Assembly: GCA_029204225.1 (NCBI GenBank)
Contig: CM055103.1
Coordinates: 2,754,406-2,818,405 of the forward strand
Direction: 5' to 3'
Source: Diphasiastrum complanatum
Taxonomy: Eukaryota > Streptophyta > Lycopodiopsida > Lycopodiales > Lycopodiaceae
Length of the DNA stretch: 64,000 bases
How positions within the stretch are numbered: the stretch's first letter is position 1; every line of letters begins with the position of its first letter. The notes under the pieces were generated by a model, which searched no databases, was not told the origin of the DNA, and saw nothing but the letters and a program-made list of their open reading frames with translations. The position numbers and the translations under genes were made by a program. Below, piece after piece: positions 9,513-21,222 of this stretch.

Positions 9513-10892
9513 TTGGGCTTGATCACCAAGAGCCTCCATTGTATGAGGCAGATGAGTCAGTGTCAGAGGATGAGCAGGACGAGGATGAGCCCATTCGGGT
9601 TGTGTTCGGCAGATCAGACAGGGATGAGGCAAATCCTATCAGTCATGGGCATACGCGATGGGCAAGGGTCACAGGTGCAACAAGTGGCAGAGGTGGGGCA
9701 GGTGGCACAGGTTTTACTAGAAGACCTCCAGGGCACACGGGGGGGGGGGGGCAGTGGCATACCTACTTATGTTGATATGATGGAGGAGGCTCTCAATGGA
9801 GGGCACAATGATTTAGATTTAGATCCTGCAGCTGCTTGGATGCGTGCAGCATAGAGTTATGGCCGTGACTTCGATAGTATACCAGATGACTTCGATGGTA
9901 CCGGTTGGAATGGCATGCAGGGTCTATATGGTGCACATGATGATGCACGGGATGAGCCGGAGGATGGTGCACATGATGAGGCCCAGAGCCTAAAGCATTT
10001 GTATTCGGATGCCCAACTAGACGACTTGATTGCCATGTTGGATTTAGAGGCCCAGCTCATGCCGAGGCATGCCCTATACAGAGTCTCAACTAGATCAGCT
10101 CCATGAGGTTCCTCCGGTTCCTCAGAGGGTTTATATGCGCCGCACAACACCTCCAGTGCCATCGCTGCCATCGATGCCTTTCGCCCCTCCATCGCCATCC
10201 ACATCTGCAGCACCCTTTAGAGTCCCAGTTGTCCATGGCAGGCCACCATCGGTGCCCAGGTTGTCTCTTGCAGCGCCCACATCCACAGTGGCTCCTCCTG
10301 TGGCAGCACCCACTCCACATCCTCCTTTGGCAACACCCAGGATGTACCAGTACTGGCCACCACAGCGCCCCTTTCAGTACATATTGCCACTGTCATTGCA
10401 CCCTGCAGGGACGGCCCCTCCACAGCCAGTTCCTCCACTTGTAGCAGCACCACGGGTAGTCACTCCACGGGCAGCGCCTCGTCGCTCAGTTGCTCAGGGA
10501 GGCCCCTCTTTGGCTTCCCTATCGCAGCTGGCCTCAGCTTGGGACCAACCTAGCCAGCCAGGTGATTTGCATGGTGATGATGCAACCCTCCGCAAGAGAC
10601 CAAGAAGGCCCAAGGGTGCAACGAACAAGAAAGGCAGAACACAAAAACAGACAGGGCAAGGGAAGAGGGGGCGACCTCGCAGGGCTATAGGAGCACAGTC
10701 ACATCCAACTGGAGCAGGTCTAGTCGATTTGGCTTCTTTGGGGCTGATGAGGAGGATGTGGATGACGAGTCATCTTCCTCGAATACCCAGCCCCTGCCAG
10801 TTCCAGACAGGCATCGATATCGACTGCGAGAGTCGGCTCGAGGCCCTGAGTTGTCTCCGAGGCATTCGTCTGAGTCGGAGCCAAAGCATTGA
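8679..10892 (+). pseudogene. hAT-2 transposase C-terminal half with AT-hook tail
   Basis: Exons are 8679-9023 (LDPIRLMEELAAFRFGMG, conserved with all copies), 9115-9276 (FERNWSTWALIHTRRRNRL, the hAT dimerisation motif) and 9374-10892. The acceptor before 9115 reads CACAA instead of CACAG, so it may be dead. The last exon encodes an acidic/proline-rich tail of roughly 450 residues ending in two basic GRP-like motifs, RRPKGATNKKGR and KRGRPRRA (about 10591-10690), which resemble AT-hooks. Frameshifts occur at several places, including the (GA)n run at 9476-9511 inside coding sequence. Confidence 0.75.
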
Positions 10893-11637
10893 TTGTGGCT
10901 TTGTTATTGTATATTTAGCAGTTTGATATCATGTTCCATGTTTGGCGGCCAGATAGCCGATCATTGTATTCAGACCATTTTATAGATGCATCCGGTTTTC
11001 GACACATTTAATTTGTTGCACCTTATGTATATGTCGATGTCTAATTGTCATGCTTTGCTGTCAATTTTATCTCAAATTGTATGTGCGTGTATGAATCATA
11101 TTTACAATTGATTTCATTAGTCATACAAAAAACACTAGATCTTCTCTCCAACACTATATACCAGTTAACATTTGAATACAAATTAGAACATTGGAAAGCC
11201 AAATCAAAGAATCGTTAATGTCGCAATCAAAGAATCATTCAAAATATCGAAACCCTAAACCAAACAAGACACACTGTAAAAACGTGACAATATATAATGT
11301 CGGCGGGCTCAAGGCCGTAAAGAAGTACAGTGATGTTTGATAAACAACGTTTCATAAACATTGTACACACAGTACATGCATTCATAGGAGTACATAAATT
11401 CACAATACATAAACAGAGATTGCGTTTCACAAAACCACGCACGTGTTGCACAAAAATGCTCATTGTATATTAATTTAAGTGGTGTCAAAAAAACATTGCG
11501 TATCCCGCCACATACGGCTGGGTATGTTTTTAAACTACTGTCTAACACTATGTCGCCTCATTTACTGCTGAAAATTACATAGAAACAGTCCGCCACATAC
11601 GACTGGACCTTACCTAGACTTAGCATTCCTACGAAGA

Positions 11638-12032
11638 GCCCACAGACTCCTCGTCCCGGTCAGGTGCATTATTCTCTCGCTCTGCCTCCCGGTTAGCCCG
11701 ACGAATTCGCATCCTTTCCCTGACCATGGCCAGCTGTTGTGCAGTGAAGTTAATTCCAATCCGTTGTGTTTCCTCGCCCTCGCCAGTAGGGGTAGGTTGC
11801 TGCAGCTCCAGGTGTCTTTGCCGAATCTCTCGCTACCCCTCTTCAAAGTCTGTTTGCTGCTTCTGATGCCTTTAGTTGTGCCTTTGGACCTCTTTTGTTA
11901 GTTTCGTCGTCTGCACACAAAGCAGCCCGTCAAGCTATATGCCACGATGTAAATAAACCATAAGAAACACCAAAACACTAACTTGCATGCCAACGGATAC
12001 AGGGCAAACGTTCATGTCAGGCGCTCTGCCAT
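11638..12032 (-). pseudogene. hAT-2 copy of the small coiled-coil gene (degenerate)
   Basis: The ATG at 12032 (MAERL) is followed by a stop and about 110 bp that look like an intron (donor GTTAGT, acceptor TTTGTGTGCAG), absent from hAT-1 and hAT-3. Similarity then resumes: KLTKEVQRHN, stop, RHQKQQTDF, stop, IRQRHLELQ, then IGINFTAQQLAMVRERM, RANREAERE and an acidic end (DRDEESVGSS). At least three nonsense codons. Its value is comparative: the IGINFT block and the NREAERE helix are the most conserved parts of the protein. Confidence 0.65.
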
Positions 12033-12538
12033 CTCGATCAACTTTATCGCACAGCACCCTGGCTCTCGCACAGGCTCACACAGGCTCTCACAGCCTCTCA
12101 TTGGCTCTCATTGACTCTCACTGGCTCTCTCACAGCCTCTAAAAATGCCTCTCACAATGCGCCTCACAATGGCACTCACATTGCCTATTTATCCCCACAA
12201 CTTGTTTGCCCATGTGCAACTGCTGATGATCCCTCCATGTGCTATTGTACCTGCCCCATGTGTTGCTCTCCCATGTGCTGCTCTCCCATTTGGCCCCATG
12301 GTCTGCTCCCCCATGCCCATGTGCTCCTATACCTGCCTTGAGTTCTCTTTTTTTGCATTTTTTTGGCTTTTTTTTGTACCCTAAAGCACTTTTTATTATA
12401 AAAAATAATTAAAAGAAATAATATAAAATATTATATACTCGTGTCGCCCTGGTACCGCCTTTTCCAGGGCGGCACCATAATGGCGGTACCACCATTAAGG
12501 TACCGGCGGTACCATAATGGCGGTACCATGGGACACTA

Positions 12539-12540
<2 letters not shown>

Positions 12541-12589
<49 letters not shown>
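12541..12589. repeat. (AT)24 tract at the hAT-2 right end
   Basis: An uninterrupted AT run begins directly at the CTATG terminus. Confidence 0.9.
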
Positions 12590-12590
<1 letters not shown>

Positions 12591-12970
12591 TAGTATATAT
12601 GCCCGTCGTTGACGGGCGGCTGACGATCTGGGTGATAGCCGATGATTTGGATGGCGGCCAATGGTTTAGGAGGAAAGTCGATGGTCGTTGACGGGTGGCC
12701 AATGTATGTGTGTGTATGTACGTGAGTGCATGTGTTTATGTATGTGTTTGCATTCGTGAGAGTGCATATATTTGTGCATGCGTGTGGGTAGTCTAGCAAA
12801 GTGTGCCCGCCGATGGCGGGCGGCCGATGATGTGTGTATGGGATTTGTGTGTATGAGTGTGTGTGTGTATCTGTGTGTGCGGATTTGTGTGTATGATTTG
12901 TGTCCGATGGTGTGTGATTTATGTGGCCTATGATGTCCAATGATTTGTGTCCGATGGTGTGTGATTTAAG
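12590..12970 (+). repeat. GT-rich repeat with two covarying hairpins
   Basis: A GC-rich hairpin unit occurs at 12601 (GCCCGTC-GTT-GACGGGC) and 204 bp later at 12805 (GCCCGCC-GAT-GGCGGGC), each followed by GGC and GA-rich sequence. A degenerate third copy is near 12680. The rest is (TG)n-like minisatellite, including two copies of TGATTTGTGTCCGATGGTGT at about 12894 and 12940. No coding potential. Confidence 0.6.
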
Positions 12971-13287
12971 TGATTAGGTGACTGTTTGAGGTAAGTGATC
13001 AGCCGAATTAAAAATTGCGTTCCAAAATGCTCATTTCGGAACATGGTAAATACACACACACATACATCATTAATAACTTTAAAAGAATAAAAGAAATGGC
13101 CAAGCTAGTAGGCCCCATGAATGTCCACATGTTCTAAGGTCCTTTGTAAAAGTCCATAGCTTTACTAAATTTTTGTCTTTAAAAGAATACAACAACCCAT
13201 TAAGCAAAAAACTTTTCATAACATAACAAAATCAATGAAGGAATTACAAATTGCTTCAGCTAAGTTCCATGAGTCTTTCAAAATCAC
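12971..13287. other. Intron sequence of the exonuclease gene
   Basis: AT-rich with no repeat or gene recognised. It begins (minus strand) with the donor GTGATT after the exon ending at 13288. The next exon downstream was not found in 1-13287. Confidence 0.5.
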
Positions 13288-13397
13288 CTGGGATGTTGTC
13301 GACCTTATCTCCTACCAAAGCCATAACATCAACAAATTGGGATGGTTTCAAATTTCCGTATCTTTGAGCAAACTCCTCTATTCCAAATGAGACAATC
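13288..13397 (-). CDS. 5'-3' exonuclease (Pol I-like), exon with GDK-x-DNIPG motif
   Basis: This 110-bp exon has acceptor GTGTGTGACCAG and donor GTGATT. It enters one base into the reading (completing a Gly codon with the exon ending at 31183) and leaves after one base of the next Gly. It encodes VSFGIEEFAQRYGNLK, then PSQFVDVMALVGDKVDNIPG. This is the end of the 5'-3' exonuclease N-domain and the start of the helix-3-turn-helix, where the GD..DN acidic residues bind catalytic metal. Plant members of this family (e.g. At3g52050, from memory) act on nucleic acid 5' ends, probably in organelles. The exon has no defect and is flanked by transposon-filled introns. Confidence 0.88.
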
Positions 13398-14054
13398 CTG
13401 GTCACACACAACCACTATCATCATTGTTGAACATGCACAATCATGAGAACAACCACAAAAACCATATGAAAATAGCAAAAAAAACCTTTTTGCAACAACA
13501 TCTCAAAAATGATATTAAGCTAGTGCTAGATATTGTCAAATATAAGGTAATACTACAAATTAATTTTGGAGACATAAAAATGCTAGCCGTCAACAACATA
13601 TGACAAGATTACTTCTACATCATTGAACATCACAAAAGAGAAATCATCTTGTAGAGTTTTGGGAGAAAGGTACAAGGAATGTTGTGATGGTACAATACTT
13701 CATGATGAGCACCCGTTGTGCAAACATCGTGATAAAAGAGTATGGTGCATTAGGTGGATATGGGATCATGAGAGATGTGTAATGTACATGGATATGTAGG
13801 CTAACGTGACATGTCTCTACCTCTAGTAGTGACAAGAGGGAATGTCTATCCCACCCTCATATGCTAAATTGGATTATGACAACTACCCACGAGCGGTGTT
13901 TTGAGAAAAAAAGAGGTGATTTAAGACTACAAATGATCTACACCACCGGTAGTGATGGTATGACAAAACTTGCTCCTCATGTGAAACATGTCTCTCAACA
14001 TCAAGATCCCACATCTCTGGTCGACATAGTAGGGAACATTTTGTGATGTCCATG
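13398..14054. other. Intron sequence left of Gypsy-A1
   Basis: Low-complexity AT-rich DNA with no recognised gene. The last bases (CCATG, 14050-14054) are one copy of the Gypsy-A1 target duplication. Confidence 0.5.
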
Positions 14055-14403
14055 TGTTACAAGCTCGTGACCAGTGCCGAACCCTAGAGAACACAGATAG
14101 GTCAGATACCACAGTCAGGGTCGTGTCCAGCGTACATGACCAACAGGGCAAGACAGTGTGCCCCAGCACGGTCCATAGCCATGGCGGGCCTAACACAGCC
14201 TAGGGACCCTGTCAGCAGGATAGGGCCCCCAGTTGGGTCCCGACGTGCAGTCGGCCACGTCAGTGCCACGTGGCCGACACTTGGCAGTAGCATGCTACCA
14301 GTCCTCACACTGGGCTAGGAGGGGCATACTCTATATCAGGGAGTAGGCAAGGTTGGGTGGATCAGTTAGTGTTTGCCCTACTGTGGTGTGAGGATCTATG
14401 ACA
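14055..14403 (+). repeat. 5' LTR of Gypsy-A1
   Basis: TGTTACAAGC...CTATGACA. It lacks a 9-bp segment (around GAGTAGTGT) that the 3' LTR carries. Confidence 0.92.
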
Positions 14404-15400
14404 CTGGTATCAGAGCCATCTCCATCTTTGGGAATTCAGTTTTCAGCAGTGGAGAAAGTAGCTAGATTGCTCAGAACTTCTAAAAGTTCTCAGAAAGAAA
14501 TAGAGGAGGAGACTCGCTATAGGAACAGTCTCCTACTGAGGAAATCTTGGTGGATTTACTTGCTGGTCAGAGAGAAATTAGCCCAAATTTCTAGAGCAGG
14601 TCCAGTGCTGCAAATTCAGTCTTCATCTCTGATTTTTGCCATCAGATTCAGGGAATCAGAGCGGATTTTTGAGGAGAAAGGGTGGTGCTGATCCATCGCT
14701 GAGGGATCAGAAATCTACCTCTGAAATTTCAGAGAAATCCAAGGAAATTTGAAGGGTTTTCAAACAAATTTTCTTAGCAGGGCCAACGCTGGACAGGGAG
14801 ATGAAAAATTGGTTTTTCATCACTGTTTTTGAGGATTTTTCAGTAGTTGGAACATCAAACTAGATTGCCACAGACCAGCGACCTACTGCCTGAGTTCAGA
14901 TCAGAGATTCAAGCAAAGATTGGGCCTTAAATTTCAGAAAATTGGGCCAGACAGAGGGCTGTCCAGCCAGCGAGGGTAGAGAGACACCAAAATCAGAAAT
15001 TGAAATACTTTTTGGGTCTCAAATCAGAAGCAAACGAGCCAGTTGGGTTGCAATCAGATCAGCGAGCTACTATCCTCAAAGAACCGGGAAATTTGGCACC
15101 GTTTTGAAGCTTCAAACTGGTATTTTCCGGGACAGCAGGTCTGAAATCTTGGGGAAAAGAGCTGAAAGGTTTCCTCTTCATTCTTTCTTTGGAAGTACAG
15201 TCCTCAGAAACAGCTAAGTCATCTTTCTTTTCCTTTGTACAGTTGTAAATTAGTCTTTTAGACTTTTTTCCTTCAGAAGTTAAGGTAGCTCTCTTTCAGT
15301 TCCGAATACGACCACTCCTCAGGGACCTGATCAACCCCAGGAGAGAGGCTTCGACGAACTTGAAACAAAAGCCTTGGCTTACAGAAAAGGGAAGGAACCC

Positions 15401-16626
15401 ATGGAACTGGAAGAACAGGAACAGTTCGCCGAAGAACTCGACGAACTGGTTACCAAGGAGCAGTTTCTCCAATTGGTAACAGAAGTGGATGAACTGAAGT
15501 TGGCATTAGCCAATTTCAAGTCCAGTGTGGACGACTCGTTCGCTGAACTCAAAAACTTGATTTTGAGTTCCGCAAAAGGAAGCCTTCCCTCCACTTCTCA
15601 GTTATCCCCTTCTCCACTTCCATCAGTTTCGGGTGAGACTTTACGGTCTCACCCCAGTGTTTTTAAAGATTTAAAACCTCCTACTTTTAATGGAGAAGAG
15701 AAGGATAGAAATGCAGATATTCTACAAACCTTCCTCAGCAAATGGAAGAACATTCATGCTCTTAAACAGACCCCTGACCATTTGCAAGCTATTGAGGCCA
15801 GTCTTTCCTTAGGGCCTATAGCCTATAAGTGGTGGTTAAATCTCCAGGAGACTGGGCAGACTCCCCGGTCATGGAAAGCTTTTGAAGAGGCTTTCCTAAA
15901 AGAATTTCTACCAGAAAATGAACTGGATAGAGCCTGGGAAGCCTGGGAAAGAACAGTAATGGATAAATCCCTCATCCAATATATCTCGCAGTATCGAGAA
16001 GCAATTTTAAGATTAAAAATATGGATGACTATCAGAAAATTAGGGGATTTGTCCGTGGCCTCAAAGATGAATGTAAAGTAGAGGTCCAGAGAAACTCGCC
16101 TACTACCCTTGAGCAAGCTCTCAGATATGCTCAAATCTATGATGATTCAGTGGGTAGGAAGAGGGCGAGACAACAACCACTTTCTAAGCAGCCTCCTCAG
16201 AAAGACTTTCAATTTAAGAAGAAATTTTTAAAAAGAAAGAAAGAAGATAAATTTAAAGGTGAAGCTCCTCAGAAACGCCCTTCACTCATACAGCCCTTAA
16301 AACCAGATGATTTTGAGAAAGCCAAACAAGAACGTTTGTGCTTTGTGTGTATGGGCAAGGGACACACAATCACACAGTGTCCCAAGGGGCCTTTCACTAA
16401 AAAAGATAAGAAAGATAAAAAACAAGTTCATCTTGTTCAGACTATATGTTTCCCCAGTGACTCGGCAGCTTCCGAGATCAAAGTGTATCATGAAGATCAT
16501 GAACACTGTTGCCAGCTAACCTCTGCAATACTAGCGAGACCCTTCAGCTTTGGGCCGCATGACCTAGTACGTATGCATGGGAAAGTTGGTAACCAGTCAG
16601 TAAGAGTTATGGTTGATGATGGATAA
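15401..16626 (+). pseudogene. Gypsy-A1 gag with CCHC zinc knuckle
   Basis: The ATG at 15401 (MELEEQEQFAEELDEL) opens the Gag. An N-terminal coiled segment is followed by the retrotransposon Gag domain (FLSKWKNIHAL...LGPIAYKWWLNL...AFLKEFLPEN). A frameshift near 16020 separates this from the basic region and zinc knuckle CFVCMGKGHTITQC at about 16340-16382. Gag packages element RNA in virus-like particles. The frame ends in the protease motif VMVDDG, where an 8-nt deletion relative to Gypsy-A2 brings in TAA at 16624. Confidence 0.85.
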
Positions 16627-19600
16627 TTTCATCAACTACACCCTGGTTAAAAAGCTTAAACTACCAGAAGTACCTAGTCAGCATAGGTACATAGTTTCAT
16701 TAGCTAAGGGTGAAGATAAAAAAATATGGGAAACTATGGTAAGTAAGTTAAATCTTGGTATTCAGGGGTACCAAGATGAAATAAACTTTCAGATAATGCA
16801 CCTGGATCGAACAGACATTGTTCTCGGGAGAGATTGGCTCTATAGTTTAGGACCTTCCCTCCACAGAAACTATCAGGAGAACACCCTCAGCTTTCAGCAT
16901 AAAGGCCGAGAGATCCAGTTGCATGGGGAGCATGATGTTCCCAACAGCCCTATGGTCTGCAGTTCAGAGCTCTGTCAGCTAATCGGAGACGAAGACCATC
17001 AGGTATTCTTATGTGACTTTCAGTTTATTCCTGAAGTTTCTATTTCCAATTCTATTCAGCAGAAAATCAGTAAATTAGAAACTTTATTGTCTAAATTTAA
17101 AGATGTTTTTCCTGAAGATTTGCCACATGGTTTACCACCTAGCAGAGAGGTAGATCATGTAATAAACCTAGTACCAGGTACAGCACCTGTTTCTAAACCT
17201 CCGTATCGGGTCAGCCGAACAGAGGATGAAGCAATAACTAGGCAGTTAACAGACTATCTTGGGAAAGGCCAAATTCAGACCAGTAGTTCACCATGGGCCT
17301 CACCAGTCCTATTGGTGAAAAAGAAAGAGGGGTCTATGCGTCTTTGCGTAGATTACAGAGCCCTCAATAAAGTCACAATTAAGAATAAATACCCTATGCC
17401 TCGGGCAGACGAGTTGTTTGATCAACTCGACGGGGCTAAGTTTTTCAGCAAAATAGACCTCAGATCGGGATATCATCAAGTCCGTATAAAATCGGAAGAT
17501 GTCTCGAAAACAGCTTTTAGGACTCGTCACGGTCATTATGAGTTTAAGGTGATGCCATTTGGGCTCACAAATGCTCCAGCTACCTTTATGAACTTGATGA
17601 ACAGTGTCCTCAGACCATACTTGGGTAAGTTTGTAGTCGCATTTTTAGATGACATCCTCGTTTACAGCAAAACGAGGAAGGAGCATCTAAAACAGCTCAG
17701 AAAGGTGTGTCGACTGCTCAGAAAGCATAAACTCTATGCTAAACAATCCAAGTGTGAATTCTTCGTTGAAGAAGTAGCATATTTGGGTCACATTATCTCT
17801 TCAGATGGGATTAAGATGGACCCAAATAAGGTTAAAGCCATACTCAGTTGGCTGAGACCTCAGAATATTTTGGAACTTCAGATCTTTCTTGGTCTGGCGG
17901 GATATTACAGACGATTTGTCAAGGAATATGCTCAGATAGCAGTTCCTATGACAAATCTCCTTAAGGGGAAGGGAAAGGAGTTCATTTGGCAGTCCGCACA
18001 ACAGGAGAGCTTTGATGCTCTCAAAACAGCCTTAGCTACAGCACCAGTTTTAAAAGTCGTCGACCCCAATCAGCCATTTGTGGTCGAAACAGATGCTAGC
18101 AACTTTGCAGTAGGGGCTGTGCTAACTCAGGGTGGACGACCAGTTGCGTTCGAGAGTAAAAAACTCGAGCTAGCTCAGACTAGGTACAGTGCCTATGAAA
18201 AGGAACTCTTTTCTATAGTCCATGCCCTTAAGACTTGGAGGCATTATTTGTATGGTGCCAACTTTGAGGTCCTGACAGACCATGAGAGTCTCAGATACCT
18301 TTGCAATCAACCTGAGCTTAGAGGTCGGAAAGCTCGTTGGGCAGAGTTGATGCAAGAGTTTGACATGTCTATCAGATATAGACGTGGAAAATTCAATACA
18401 GTAGCAGATGCCCTTAGCAGAATGCCTATGATAAACGAGCTGAGTTTTACTCAGATTCGTAAGGAGTTACTCGAGTCCTTGAGAGGGAAGTGCCAGCATG
18501 ATGCATTCTTCTCTACTATCTGGAACTCAGTCCAGAGCAGACAGTTACAGACTCCAAAACCAGTTCCCGGGGCTGGTGCCAGTTCATCCAAGAATACGGC
18601 AGCTTCCGTTGAGGATGATGATGAGTCTGAGTATACGTCGTCAGATGACGTTGAGGATTCTGAGCCTGTATTACCCAAGCAAACCCCAGTGGTTGAGGGT
18701 CAGTTGACTCAAGGATTCAAATGGAAACAGTATTCCATTCAGGATGAGTACTTGCTCTATAGAGATAGAGTATGTGTCCCCAATTCAAAGGATTATAGGC
18801 AGCAGGTCCTATATGAATGTCATGACAATCCTAGCGCGGGACACCCAGGCATACAGAAGACCTATGAGCTTCTTCGTAGGCAATTTTTCTGGCCCAGTAT
18901 GAAAAAGGACGTCCACCAGTATGTAACCAGTTGCCAGAAATGTCAAGTAAATAAAGCAGAGCGTTTAAAGGCAGGAGGGTTGTTGCATCCCTTAGAAATA
19001 CCAGCTGGTAAATGGGAGAGTATCTCCATGGATTTTATAGTAGGCCTGCCTAAAACACAAAAGGGTAATGACGCTATATGGGTCACAGTTGACCGTCTGA
19101 CCAAAATGGCTCATTTTATTCCGACCAAAACAACCGTTAGAGCTCCAGAGTTAGCGAGGTTGTTTGTAGACGGGCTATTTAAATTGTACGGTCTACCTTC
19201 CGGCATAGTCAACGACCGGGACAGTAAGTTTACTGGAAATTTTTGGAGGGCAGTATTCCATCATCTCCATACTAAACTTAATATGAGTACCACCGACCAT
19301 CCACAGAAGGACGGTCAAACAGAAAGGGTAAATCAAGTGCTGGAGGATATGCTTCGTGCATACGTCAGCAAGAAGCAGACTAATTGGGAGGAGTATCTCT
19401 CGATATTAGAGTTTGCTTATAACAGTACCAAACATTCAGCTACGGGATACAGCCCATTTATGCTGATGTACGGTTTTCAGCCACGCTCACCCATAGCTGT
19501 AGGGTTTAAACAAGAAAAAGTTGAAGCAGCCAGAAACTTTTTAGAGGACCTAAACCAGATGATAGAACATGCTAAGCGTAGCATTAGGCAGTCCCAGGAT

Positions 19601-20084
19601 CGAGCCAGGCATTATGCAGATCCACACAGACGGGATGTGCAGTTCTCCACTGGTGAGAAAGTCTACTTGAGAGTCCCAGTTGACTCTAAAACCCTCAAAT
19701 CAGGAGTGTGCGCTAAGTTGTCTCCAAGGTATTGTGGTCCCTTTACCATCAATAGGAGACTAGGCGAGGTCACCTATGAACTAGAACTCCCACACAGTAG
19801 TAAGGTTTTTCTAGTCTTTCATGTAAGTCAATTACGAAAAGCCTTAACCAGATCAGATAATCTGGTAGGGGACAGTGTTCTAATTCTCCCATTGGAGCCT
19901 CAACAACCTCCACATGAACCAGAGGAGATTCTTGATAGTAGAGAGACACAGACTCGTCATACTCTATACTGAGAATATCTGGTTAAGTGGAATGATCAGC
20001 CTGTTGAGAATGCCACTTGGGAAAGAGGCAGCGTCTTTCGCAATAATTTTCCACACTTTGTCTTAGAGGACCAAGACGGTTCTT
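16613..20084 (+). pseudogene. Gypsy-A1 pol: RT, RNase H, integrase, chromodomain
   Basis: One frame runs from 16613 to a TGA at 19970-19972 (1119 codons). RT has [10 protein letters not shown], the catalytic FLDDILVYS (codon about 345) and [11 protein letters not shown]. RNase H begins [13 protein letters not shown] (about 492). Integrase has a HHCC finger (about 740-780: GHPGIQKT...CQKCQVNK), catalytic Asp in MDFIVGL and NDRDSKFTG, and Glu in [13 protein letters not shown]. Next is an RYCGPF (GPY/F-type) motif. After the TGA the same frame continues as a chromodomain (EYLVKWNDQPVENATWE) to about 20084, so the stop truncates the chromatin-reading tail. Gypsy-A2 shares this stop. The protease start is lost to the 8-nt deletion. 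Confidence 0.9.
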
Positions 20085-20097
20085 AAGGGGGAGGGAG

Positions 20098-20455
20098 TGT
20101 TACGAGCTCGTGACCAGTGCCGAACCCTAGAGAACACAGATAGGTCAGATACCACAGTCAGGGTCGTGTCCAGCGTACATGACCAATAGGGCAAGACAGT
20201 GTGAGTAGTGTGCCCCAGCACGGTCCATAGCCATGGCGGGCCTAACACAGCCTAGGGACCCTGTCAACAGGATAGGGCCCTCAGTTGGGTCCCGACGTGC
20301 AGTCGGCCACGTCAGTGCCACGTGGCCGACACTTGGCAGTAGCATGCTACCAGTCCTCACACTGGGCTAGGAGGGGCTTACTCTATATCAGGGAGTAGGC
20401 AAGGTTGGGTGGATCAGTTAGTGTTTGCCCTACTGTGGTGTTAGGACCTATTACA
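20098..20455 (+). repeat. 3' LTR of Gypsy-A1
   Basis: TGTTACGAGC...CTATTACA, followed by the target duplication CCATG. Confidence 0.92.
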
Positions 20456-20840
20456 CCATGTCTCCAAAAGACCAACCTTTCTACAATAGATGACCGATTT
20501 CAAGTTGGTCTCTACCTATGCAGAAGGCATAACAAACTTGGACAAGGTAATTGTATGTGAGCCCGATGGCTTACCACACATTATGCATGATAGCATCAAG
20601 GTCTAGAGATGATAGAATCTAGCCCAGTCCGATGTCAAAGCCCATTCATCGTACCTTTGTTGCATACATAGTTGTAGGCATGGTTTTTCAATTCTTTGAG
20701 GTATTGAGATTTGAAGCCAAATTTTATTCGAAATTTGAATAGGGTTTATGATTTAGATCAATTCATACAAAAATCACTACCTTTATCATTCAAAATCACA
20801 TTGTATCTGATTCTTAATGACTATTAAGTCGGGAGGGTTC
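20456..20840. other. Unassigned sequence between Gypsy-A1 and hAT-4
   Basis: It continues the insertion target of Gypsy-A1 and may be the degenerate 5' part of hAT-4, but I could not align it to the DUF659 exons. Confidence 0.35.
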
Positions 20841-21222
20841 AGTTATGAGCATATACATTCCTGCCACTATGTTGACCCCGGGTGCATCGATGGCTTGATG
20901 CACGACATAGGAGGCCTCCCCTAGGTTTCCACCATCATATCCAGTGCCATTTGACCAAGAAGAAGAGGGCTCTTGCCATGTTCAAGAATTACATCCCGCT
21001 AGATCTAGAAAAGCCAACACCCACACAATTTGCCTACCACTTTGTTAGAGTGATTGCTTCAGGTTCAACTTACATTGCGTCAGATGGCAGCCAACCCTGA
21101 GTTCACACAGTGGCATTGTAGAAGCAAGCCGACTAGACTCAGGTTTCACATAATTGTTTTTAGAGACGATTTAATTATGGCAACAGGCCGAGTAGTTGGT
21201 TGAGGTCCTACAGCCAATGTAC

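Larger units (their letters stand above)
8671..12540 (+). mobile_element. hAT-2: 5'-truncated copy of the AT-tract hAT family
   Basis: The copy starts almost exactly at the intron/exon border before the MTEIKF exon (the hAT-1 equivalent is 4885) and runs to a CTATG terminus at 12540 followed by (AT)n. The BED finger and DUF659 exons are missing. It keeps the whole transposase 3' part including the AT-hook tail, the intergenic region (10893-11637), the small gene on minus and the GGTACC-rich end (12450-12535). It is older than hAT-1 and hAT-3, with more substitutions and indels. Confidence 0.8.
14055..20455 (+). mobile_element. Gypsy-A1: Ty3/gypsy chromovirus with both LTRs
   Basis: The element is 6401 bp and flanked by a 5-bp target duplication CCATG (14050-14054 and 20456-20460). 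It has LTRs of 349 and 358 bp, a primer site TGGTATCAGAGCC (14405-14417), a 1-kb leader, gag, pol in the order PR-RT-RH-INT-chromodomain, and a polypurine tract AAGGGGGAGGGAG before the 3' LTR. By eye the LTRs differ by about eight substitutions and one 9-bp indel, so insertion is fairly recent, yet the coding region is already broken. Confidence 0.92.

Noticed and set aside
13240-13287. Continuation of the 13288 exon as coding (GDFERLMEL then stop)
   Set aside because: The family requires NIPGV-x-GIG here. A GTGATT donor at the Gly codon explains the divergence, so these bases are intron.
13644-13835. Short minus-strand frame near the exonuclease exon
   Set aside because: No similarity to the exonuclease family, no splice-site context and no recognisable domain.
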